From positions 1 to 44,368 of the forward strand of contig JBMNTB010000015.1 in assembly GCA_050945515.1 (NCBI GenBank): a stretch of DNA of 44,368 bases, given 5' to 3'. Positions 35,860 to 42,961 of the stretch are shown here, one piece after another. Positions within the stretch are counted from its first letter, which is position 1. The number at the start of each line of letters is the position of its first letter. Below the pieces are notes generated by a model. It saw only the letters and a program-made list of their open reading frames with translations, was not told where the DNA came from and searched no databases. A program made the translations under genes and the position numbers. Source of the stretch: UBA1046 sp050945515. Lineage in GTDB: Bacteria; Bacillota; Clostridia; Saccharofermentanales; DTU023.

Positions 35860-35999
35860 GGTATACGATGAAAATGATATAATCAAGGAACTATCTATTC
35901 AATATTTGTATTTCTTAGTCGATCCGGTTGGCGCAATTATATTTATTGGCAGGTTCTGTCGTAATGTAAATAAGTTTTCATTATAAAAGGAGGTATTAT

Positions 36000-37058
36000 A
36001 TGAAGAAAAAAGTAGCTTTGTTTCTCTGTCTTGCCATGTTATTGACATTACTGGTCGCTTGTAGCGGAAAAACCAGCGAGCAGACATCAGGAGAAATCAA
36101 AGAAACATCAGGGGAGGGCGATGCAGCAGCTGATGATAGTGGCAGCATGATTCGCTATACGCTAACTGCAATGCCGAAGATTGACCCCGGTGTTGGATCT
36201 GACTTTGGTTCGGCGAGTTTGATCATTAATCTTTATGATCCTTTGCTGATGCCAACTAAAGAAGGCGGAGTAGAACCTTGGATTGCTACGGAGTGGAGTG
36301 TTTCAGATGATGGTCTGGTCTGGACATTCAAGATTCGCGATGATGTGAAATTCCAAAGCGGCAATCCTTTAACCGCCAAGGATGTGGCCTATACTATGAA
36401 CCGTATGCTGACACTGGGTGAAGGCTTTGGCTATCTATTTACTTCTACTGTCGAAGAAGCGGTAGCTGTTGACGACACCACGGTAGAATTCAGATGCAAG
36501 ACCCGTAACGGTACCCTTTCTGCCGCCCTGGTACGTCTTTATATTCTTGACAGTGCCGTGGTAGAGAGCAAATACGGCGAAGGCACATACGGTGAACAGG
36601 GCGACTACGGCAAAGCCTACCTGTTAGAGAATTCTGCCGGCAGCGGACCCTATAAAGTTAAAGAATATGTAGCCAACTCACATATTCTGTGTGAGCAGAA
36701 TCCTGATTACTGGGCTGGTTTTGATCCGGCTAATCCCAAAGAGTTCAAGGCATATAGTTCTAATGAATCAGTTACAGTCAAGACTATGATGCAAAGAAAA
36801 GAACTGGAGATCGTAGACTCCTATCAGAGTGCGGAGACAAATGAAGCGCTTGATGCCATGGAAGGTGTTGATATCATGAACACTCAAGGTGGCAATATCA
36901 TCTTCCTGATACTCAACAATTCCAAACCGCCGCTGGATGATCCTCATGTCAGAAAGGCACTGGCTTATATGATGGATTACGATGTCGTCTGCAATGATAT
37001 TTTCCCGAATTCGGTTCATGTTGAGACGGTTACATTGATAACGAGGGTGAATAAGTAA
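36000..37058 (+). pseudogene. Peptide-binding lipoprotein, truncated at the C-terminus, 352 aa left
   Basis: An SBP family 5 receptor fragment. The signal peptide ends in lipobox LVAC (Cys21); the mature part has the WSVSDDGLVWTFKIRDDVKF block and GSGPYKVKEY. Homologues, such as the intact copy at 13412, are about 510-560 residues. Here similarity stops after VRKALAYMMDYDVVCNDIF, and about 15 unrelated residues lead to a stop in sequence that looks like an insertion-sequence end. Permease and ATPase genes that should follow are missing. AAAGGAGG precedes the ATG, so a stable but probably useless product may be made. It was likely the target of the divergent LysR regulator. Confidence 0.85.
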
Positions 37059-37290
37059 GTGTGTGGAAAGTCTAGTAATAATGGGCTTTTCGGGGTTTGA
37101 GTGCGAAAAACGGATGAGCAAAAATCGTGAAAATATCTGTTCGTGGGAACAAGTCGAAAGGCATGATTTTGAACGTGACAGAGCGATTTAGATAACATAC
37201 GTTTGCGTGTGGTCGATTTAGATAACATGGGCTTGCAGTGGTCAATTTAGATGTTTGTTGATTATTTCGGGATATGTGGTCAGGTTGGAT
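37019..37290 (+). mobile_element. Probable IS21-like insertion sequence end remnant
   Basis: The break in the lipoprotein gene coincides with TGTTGAGACGG (37019-37029), reminiscent of IS21-type tips. Behind it are spaced copies of a GGTC(G/A)ATTTAGATAACAT-like motif, the multiple terminal sites typical of that family as I recall it. No transposase or IstB gene is present, so this is only a remnant. The right limit is uncertain. Confidence 0.4.
37184..37252 (+). repeat. Spaced direct repeats with a period of about 30 bp
   Basis: CGATTTAGATAACAT at 37184-37198 and 37214-37228 (exact period 30), then CAATTTAGAT at 37243-37252. Copies two and three are preceded by GTGGT or TGGT. A weaker copy (GGTCAGGTTGGATGTT) starts near 37279. 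Confidence 0.85.
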
Positions 37291-37334
37291 GTTAGACAAA
37301 ATGTTGTAAAAATCAAAAAGTAAGGAGGCGGAAT

Positions 37335-37817
37335 ATGAAGACTCTTAATGACCTAATAGAAAGATATACGCATCATTTACAGCAAGGTGAGATACAAGTT
37401 GCGTATAAAGGAATAATAGAGTTTTTAGGTAAATTGAGATCTGAGTTTATTAAGAAATACCCACATTACGATGTAAGCAGTATCTATCAAGGTTACATGG
37501 ATATGTCCTATTTTTCTTTGAGCACGAAGTCATTAAAGGACAAAGGTTTGAAAATAGCAGTTGTATATTTACATGATAAGGGAGACTTTGAAGTATGGCT
37601 TTCTGCTCGGAATAGAGACATTGCAAAAAGCTACGCATCTTTACTTAACAGTAATCTTTCTGATGATGGGAGCATTTTTCATGATGATAATAATCCAGAT
37701 GCTATCATTGAATCCATATTAACACCCACACCAGATTTTGAGGATCAATCCTCTTTGGTCGATATAATTGACCAAGGGGTGGAGAAGTTCGTAACGACAA
37801 TAAGTGGTCACTTATAA
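37335..37817 (+). CDS. DUF7000-like hypothetical protein, 160 aa
   Basis: A soluble protein with no signal peptide or membrane segment. The pattern of an N-terminal helix (LIERYTHHLQQGEIQVAYKG), a YMDMSYFSL strand and a core IAVVYLHDKGDFEVWLSARN (about 74-93) matches what I remember of the DUF7000 family, whose function is unknown. The C-terminal 50 residues are acidic. AAGGAGG precedes the ATG. It lies right after the insertion-sequence remnant and 61 bases before the VOC gene. A decayed piece of a second copy lies at 38364. Confidence 0.7.
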   Translation: MKTLNDLIERYTHHLQQGEIQVAYKGIIEFLGKLRSEFIKKYPHYDVSSIYQGYMDMSYFSLSTKSLKDKGLKIAVVYLHDKGDFEVWLSARNRDIAKSYASLLNSNLSDDGSIFHDDNNPDAIIESILTPTPDFEDQSSLVDIIDQGVEKFVTTISGHL

Positions 37818-37878
37818 GAAATTCAATGTTGACAGGCATTATCAAATAAAGCAAGGCTTTACCAAGATGAGGTGTGCG

Positions 37879-38343
37879 ATGCAATATAAAGGGACGTTAA
37901 TTGCTGTTAGCGACATGGAAGAAAGTAAGAAATTTTATCAGGATTTATTGGGAATGCATGTGGTTGGAGATTTTGGTGCGAATGTTCAGCTGGAGAACGG
38001 CCTTTTTTTGCAAACGAAGGATACTTGGGAGAATATCATAGCAAATAAAGAAATTAAACTAGACCATAACGCTGGTGAATTATATTTTGAAACACCGGAC
38101 ATGGATGAGTTTCTTAAGCTGTTGGAAATGTTTCAAGTTGAATATGTCCATGAACCGAAAGAACATAGCTGGGGGCAGAGAGCTGTGCGTTTTTATGACC
38201 CCGACCATCATATAATCGAAGTGGCTGAAGACCTGGTGATGGTTATGAAGCGCTTCGCTGATAGTGGAATGTCGGTGGAAGAAGTAGCTGTTCGCATGGA
38301 TGTCCCGGTAAGTTATATCAAAGACCATTTAGGTAAAATTTAA
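37879..38343 (+). CDS. VOC (glyoxalase/bleomycin-resistance fold) protein, 154 aa
   Basis: A metal-dependent or binding protein of the vicinal oxygen chelate superfamily, of unknown substrate. Two beta-alpha-beta-beta-beta modules: GTLIAVSDMEESKKFYQDLL (residues about 5-24) with GLFLQTKDTW, and AGELYFETPDMDEFLKLLEM followed by VRFYDPDHHIIEVAED. The YDPDHHIIEV block is the typical second-module strand with the metal-side Glu. A tail of about 35 residues looks helix-turn-helix-like (SVEEVAVRMDVPVSYIKDHL). The start at 37879 is chosen because GAGGT lies 5 bases upstream; an ATG at 37867 is not so served, and a GTG at 37804 overlaps the previous gene. Confidence 0.82.
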   Translation: MQYKGTLIAVSDMEESKKFYQDLLGMHVVGDFGANVQLENGLFLQTKDTWENIIANKEIKLDHNAGELYFETPDMDEFLKLLEMFQVEYVHEPKEHSWGQRAVRFYDPDHHIIEVAEDLVMVMKRFADSGMSVEEVAVRMDVPVSYIKDHLGKI

Positions 38344-38363
38344 GTTCGCATGTGAATTGATTT

Positions 38364-38555
38364 ATTCCCGCACAAATTGCCGTGGTATACTTACATGAGA
38401 AAAATAGATTTGAAGTTTGGTTAGGTGGCAGCAATAGGAAGGTTCAAACTGAACACACAGAACTGTTCAGAAGTAAAGACACAGGCTATATAAACTTTCG
38501 CAAATGCGCCCAGGTGAGTATGCAGTTGATGCCTTGCACAAGGCAAACTCCATAA
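38364..38555 (+). pseudogene. Decayed fragment of a second DUF7000-like gene
   Basis: A frame without a start codon encodes QIAVVYLHEKNRFEVWLGG and SNRK, closely matching residues 73-96 of the protein at 37335. The part before it is missing (an in-frame TGA lies at 38358) and the rest is unlike it, ending in TAA at 38553. It is therefore a remnant of a paralogue or a partial duplication, with the VOC gene now between the two. The M28 peptidase ribosome binding site follows it. Confidence 0.75.
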
Positions 38556-38587
38556 ATATCTGGTGCATGAAGGGGGGAAAAACACAA

Positions 38588-39790
38588 ATGGACCATTACT
38601 TAGAAAAGGCAAATCAATACTTGAAGGTTTTATGCGATGTCAAACCAAACAGAAGGACGGGCTCATCGGGTAACAGAGAAGCAACTGATTTCTTTGAGAA
38701 AACGATCCGTCAGTACGGGTATGACATCGATGCTGCATCTTTTACAACATTGGACTATGTCTGTCATAATACCTCATTAACTCTTGGAGATATAAATTGC
38801 GAAGTCTATGCCAGCCCCTATTCTTTAGGATGTGATATTACTGCGGAAATAGTCACTGTATCAACCTTGGCCGAACTGAAAAATACAAACTGTGAGGGAA
38901 AGATTCTTTTATTGAAAGGGGCTATGTGTGAAGAACAACTGGCCCCCAAAAACTTTGTCTTTTATAATCCGGAGCAGCATAAGGAGATTGTTGATCTTCT
39001 GGAGAATAAAAAGCCGGGTGGAATAATAGCAGCAACAAAGAAAAATCCGGATCTGGCGGGAGCTTTATGTCCTTTTCCTCTCTTCGTAGATGGCGACTTT
39101 GATATCCCAAGTGTTTATTGTCTGGATACTGTAGCTGATGAAATACAGACACTGACAGACAAAAAAGCCCATTTGAGGATTGATGCTAGCCGGCTTCCTT
39201 CAAGCTCCTCCAATGTCTTGGCAAGTTTGAACAGAGGGAAGGATGAAAAAATTGTCATCACTGCACATATCGATGCGTATGAAAGCACTCCAGGTGCTTT
39301 GGACAATGCATCCGGTACAGTAGTTCTGCTTCTCATTGCCGAGATGCTGGCTGACTATCAGGGCAAGTATAGCGTGGAGATTCTGGCACTTAATGGTGAA
39401 GATCATTACAGTGCAGCAGGTGAAATGGATTACTTAAATAGGTATGGTAATGAGATGCCGGAAATATTAGTTGTAATAAACATAGATGATGTCGGGTTTA
39501 AGCAGGGGAAATCAACCTATTCATTCTACGAATGCAGACCAGAACTTGAGGAGAAAGTGGAAGATGTTTTCCGGAAATATGAAGGCCTTGAAAAAGGAGA
39601 ACAATGGTACGCCGGGGACCATATGGTCTTTGTGCAGAATCAAGTTCCTGCAATAGCGATTACATCAGAACTCATGCCTGAATTATTGAAAACTGTGACT
39701 CACACATCCGCAGATACACCGGATTTGGTCGACTGTCAGAAGCTGGTTGAAATTGCAGGGGCTCTAAGCGACGTTGTCAGAACACTATAA
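38588..39790 (+). CDS. M28-family metallopeptidase (aminopeptidase-like), 400 aa
   Basis: A di-zinc aminopeptidase-type enzyme. Ligands: His227 in TAHIDAYES, Asp in PGALDNASGT, the acid pair in LNGEDHYSAAGEMDYL (GED where most relatives have GEE), Asp in INIDDVG, and the His of THTSADTPDLVD. An inserted PA-like apical domain (about residues 70-190) lies between the N-terminal cap and the catalytic core. No signal peptide, so it is cytoplasmic, unlike many M28 enzymes. The start at 38588 is chosen because AGGGGGGA lies 9 bases upstream; an in-frame ATG at 38504 sits in the DUF7000 remnant. It suits peptide breakdown next to the peptide receptor remnant and M20 enzyme. Confidence 0.9.
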   Translation: MDHYLEKANQYLKVLCDVKPNRRTGSSGNREATDFFEKTIRQYGYDIDAASFTTLDYVCHNTSLTLGDINCEVYASPYSLGCDITAEIVTVSTLAELKNTNCEGKILLLKGAMCEEQLAPKNFVFYNPEQHKEIVDLLENKKPGGIIAATKKNPDLAGALCPFPLFVDGDFDIPSVYCLDTVADEIQTLTDKKAHLRIDASRLPSSSSNVLASLNRGKDEKIVITAHIDAYESTPGALDNASGTVVLLLIAEMLADYQGKYSVEILALNGEDHYSAAGEMDYLNRYGNEMPEILVVINIDDVGFKQGKSTYSFYECRPELEEKVEDVFRKYEGLEKGEQWYAGDHMVFVQNQVPAIAITSELMPELLKTVTHTSADTPDLVDCQKLVEIAGALSDVVRTL

Positions 39791-40006
39791 AAAAAGTTAG
39801 GCTGCAATCGGGAAGGAACGATTTTGCGGTAGAAATGTGTGTTGGATAAAGCCGGGTGATTCTTTACTCTAGTAGCCTGACACATTTTACAACTAAGAAT
39901 TCTCCATCTATTGCAAATACTCACTTTTCCTTCATTCAGTTGTATTTGTAGCCTGATACCGCCATTACAGCCGCCATTGTGGTTTATTAATGAAAGGAGT
40001 ATAAGA

Positions 40007-42817
40007 ATGGATAACGACTTATACCGTACTTTAATAGAAAAAATAAACCAACCAGTTAGTATAATTCAGGTGATTTTTAATGAGATAGGAGATCCTGTTG
40101 ACTATATAACTTTATATATGAATGCTGCTTCTGAAACACAATTAGGAATAAATAGAGAAAAAATCATCGGAAGGAGGGCTAAGGAAATCAGTCCAAATGC
40201 TGAGCAGGAATGGTTCAAACGATATGGAGAAGTAGTAAAAACAGGCATATCAGTCAGTTTTGAAAGGCACAGTTCGACATTTAATAAATATTTCAATAAT
40301 CAGGTGACACCACTTGGAGATGATAAAATTGGGTTATTATTTCAAGATATTACAGAAGTAAAAGTTAAAGAAGAAGCAAGAAAAAATGCTATTGAGGCAC
40401 TGCGTGAGAGTGAGGAAAAATACCGCAATATTGTTGAGACATCGCAAGAAGGCATCTGGGTTACAGACAGTAACAATCAAACCATAATGATAAACGAAAA
40501 ACTTCAGCAGATGCTCGGCTACACCCTTGATGAACTGATAGGCCAATCCCCCCAGGCATTTCTTGCCCCGGAATTTCAAGCCGAGGCTAAGGAGAGATTG
40601 GCTGAACATATTGCAGGAATCAAGCAAGTAATAGACTACAAATTCATTAAGAAAGACGGAAGCTCTCTGTGGTGTATCCTCTCCTCAACACCACAATTCG
40701 ATAAAAATGGAAAATTCGATGGTTCGATTACAATGATTACCGACATCACAGAGCGCAAGCGCACGGAGGAGGCTTTGCGGGGTAGCGAAGAAAAGTACCA
40801 TAATCTTTTCGACTCGATAGACGAAGGGTACTGCATAATCGAAGTCCTGTTCGATGACAATAATATCCCTCTTGACTACCGCTTTCTGGAGGTGAACCAA
40901 TCTTTTAAGAGACAAACGGGACTCGTCGATGCGGTAGGCCGTCGCATGCGGGATATGGCTCCAGCCCACGAACAGCACTGGTTTGACATTTACGGACACA
41001 TCGCCATGACCGGCGAACCCGTCCGTTTCCAGAACCATGCAAAAGCCCTAGGTTTTTTCTACGACGTTTACGCCTTTCGTGTCGGGAAGCCCGAGCAACG
41101 GCGAGTGGCTATACTTTTCAACGACATAACCCAGAGGAAGCGTTCCGAGGAAGTGCTTCGCGAGAGCGAAGAACGGCAGCGGTTTCTGCTGAAGCTGAGT
41201 GACAAACTGCGTCCCATATCTGATCCAGTTGAAGTTCATGACGCAGTTACCAGTATGGCTATGGACTACTTTAAGTCAGACAGGTGCTACTACTGCGAGA
41301 TTGTGGACGATGATGCGGTCATCCGACGGGATGGCTCGCGCGATGATCTACCGTCCGTCGCCGGAGTGTACCCGCTTAGCAATCTACCCATTCATAAGAC
41401 CCTCATGGAGTCGGGCCAGCCATTAATTGTTCCTGACGTTACCACAACTAAGCTGGTTGATGAGGAGCTCAGGCAAGTCTGTATTCAACTGCTGGTAATT
41501 TCCTATCTGGACATACCGGTGGTAAAGGACGGAAAGCTAGTTGGTATACTATGTATCGTGCAGAGTAACCCCCGAGAATGGACGCAGGCAGAGGCGGAAG
41601 TGGCTACAGAGATCGCCGAGTGTACCTGGGCAGCGGTTGAACGCGCGAAGGTCGAGGAGACGCTACGGGAGAGCGAAGGAAAGGCTCTCGCCCTTGTAAC
41701 TGAGCTTGAAAAGACGGTTAAGAACAAAAACCAGTTTATTAGTGTTCTATCCCATGAGTTAAGAAACCCGCTTGCCTCGATTATGATAAGCCTGGACCTC
41801 ATGGACAAGCTTATTCCTGAAGAACAGCGGAATTATAAAGCATTGGAAATTGCGAAGCGACAAGGTAAACAACTTACTAATTTAGTAGACGACCTATTAG
41901 ATGTCACACGCATTAGCTCTAACAAAATTACCTTAAAAAAAGAAACTGTAGAGATCAATAATCTTATAGAAAAAGCAGTACAAGACTTCCATCAACAATT
42001 CGTTGATAAAAATGTCACGTTGGAAGTAAAGTTGACTACACCGTTATATATTGAAGCAGATGCTTCCCGTATAACTCAAGTTATTGGAAATCTACTGCAT
42101 AACGCAGGGAAATTTACTCGAAGCAATGATTTGGTTACAGTCGCGGTATCAATTGATACGAACAACAACGAAGCTGTAATTACTGTGCAGGATACTGGAC
42201 GCGGTATTGATTCTAATGATCTGAAAGATCTATTTGAACCTTTCACGCAGGTTGATAAAACACTGGATCGAAGCCTCGGCGGGCTTGGATTGGGCCTGGC
42301 TATTGTCAAGGGAATGGTGGAACTTCATGGTGGCAGAGTTGAAGCATTCAGTGAAGGAATAGGTAAAGGTGCCAAGTTTACCATATGGCTGCCGCTACCG
42401 GAGAAGCATATCGGATTAGACGAGGGTTGCGAGAAAATGGACGCGAAGGCAATCAAATCGCTTAAAATCCTGATGATCGATGACAATAAAGATCTGGCGG
42501 AGATCATCTGTGAGCTAATCGGTTTATTAGGCTATGAAACGGAGTCCGCACATAACGGAACTGCTGGCATTGCGAAAGCGAGAGAATTACAACCGGATGT
42601 CATTATATGCGACATTGGACTTCCAGGTATGAGTGGTTATGAGGTTGCAAAGATGATCCGTAAGGATGCTGAGCTTGAGGATACATTTCTAATTGCTTTA
42701 TCTGGATATGCGCAGTCTGAAGATATGGAGAAATCAAAGGAAGCCGGCTTTGACAGACACCTGGCTAAACCTGTTTCCCTTGAAACACTGAAGATGGTAT
42801 TAAATGAGGTTAAATAA
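40007..42817 (+). CDS. Soluble hybrid histidine kinase: PAS-PAS-PAS-GAF-HisKA-HATPase-REC, 936 aa
   Basis: A cytoplasmic sensor kinase with no signal peptide or membrane segment. Three PAS domains (about residues 5-118, 141-252 and 267-378) and a GAF domain (about 395-548) are joined by four similar linkers (ALRESEEKYRN-like, near 130, 255, 381 and 550). HisKA has the phosphate-accepting His583 in SHELRNP. The HATPase has Asn699 in LLHNAGK, DTGRGID, and the G2 box GGLGLGLAIVKG from 757. The C-terminal receiver has Asp869 in CDIGLPGMSG and the Lys of LAKPVS. There is no output domain and no partner regulator next to it. AAAGGAG precedes the ATG at 40007. PAS1 and PAS3 look alike. Confidence 0.92.
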   Translation: MDNDLYRTLIEKINQPVSIIQVIFNEIGDPVDYITLYMNAASETQLGINREKIIGRRAKEISPNAEQEWFKRYGEVVKTGISVSFERHSSTFNKYFNNQVTPLGDDKIGLLFQDITEVKVKEEARKNAIEALRESEEKYRNIVETSQEGIWVTDSNNQTIMINEKLQQMLGYTLDELIGQSPQAFLAPEFQAEAKERLAEHIAGIKQVIDYKFIKKDGSSLWCILSSTPQFDKNGKFDGSITMITDITERKRTEEALRGSEEKYHNLFDSIDEGYCIIEVLFDDNNIPLDYRFLEVNQSFKRQTGLVDAVGRRMRDMAPAHEQHWFDIYGHIAMTGEPVRFQNHAKALGFFYDVYAFRVGKPEQRRVAILFNDITQRKRSEEVLRESEERQRFLLKLSDKLRPISDPVEVHDAVTSMAMDYFKSDRCYYCEIVDDDAVIRRDGSRDDLPSVAGVYPLSNLPIHKTLMESGQPLIVPDVTTTKLVDEELRQVCIQLLVISYLDIPVVKDGKLVGILCIVQSNPREWTQAEAEVATEIAECTWAAVERAKVEETLRESEGKALALVTELEKTVKNKNQFISVLSHELRNPLASIMISLDLMDKLIPEEQRNYKALEIAKRQGKQLTNLVDDLLDVTRISSNKITLKKETVEINNLIEKAVQDFHQQFVDKNVTLEVKLTTPLYIEADASRITQVIGNLLHNAGKFTRSNDLVTVAVSIDTNNNEAVITVQDTGRGIDSNDLKDLFEPFTQVDKTLDRSLGGLGLGLAIVKGMVELHGGRVEAFSEGIGKGAKFTIWLPLPEKHIGLDEGCEKMDAKAIKSLKILMIDDNKDLAEIICELIGLLGYETESAHNGTAGIAKARELQPDVIICDIGLPGMSGYEVAKMIRKDAELEDTFLIALSGYAQSEDMEKSKEAGFDRHLAKPVSLETLKMVLNEVK

Positions 42818-42907
42818 GGGATATTGCATAGATAACGGACAAAAAAGTTTATCAATTACGCGTTTTAGCTCGAAAACCTCTTATTCGTTTATAAGGTTAT
42901 TACAAAA

Positions 42908-42947
42908 TCAAAAAGGCACCCTACTTCACAATTCAGTAGAGTGCCTT
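42908..42947 (-). terminator. Terminator of the recombinase gene (works leftwards, perhaps both ways)
   Basis: On the minus strand AAGGCACTCTACT pairs with AGTAGGGTGCCTT (one mismatch) around 9 bases and is followed by TTTTTGATTTTG. The plus-strand side has TTGTTCGTTTT, so it may also end the kinase transcript. Confidence 0.8.
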
Positions 42948-42961
42948 GTTCGTTTTCAACC

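Noticed and set aside
37804..37878. GTG at 37804 as the start of the VOC protein
   Set aside because: It would overlap the end of the DUF7000-like gene and add 25 residues unlike the family; ATG at 37879 has a proper GAGGT site.
39872..39956. GTAGCCTGA repeated twice, 76 bases apart, before the kinase gene
   Set aside because: A 9-base match over a short distance, with no supporting structure; likely chance.
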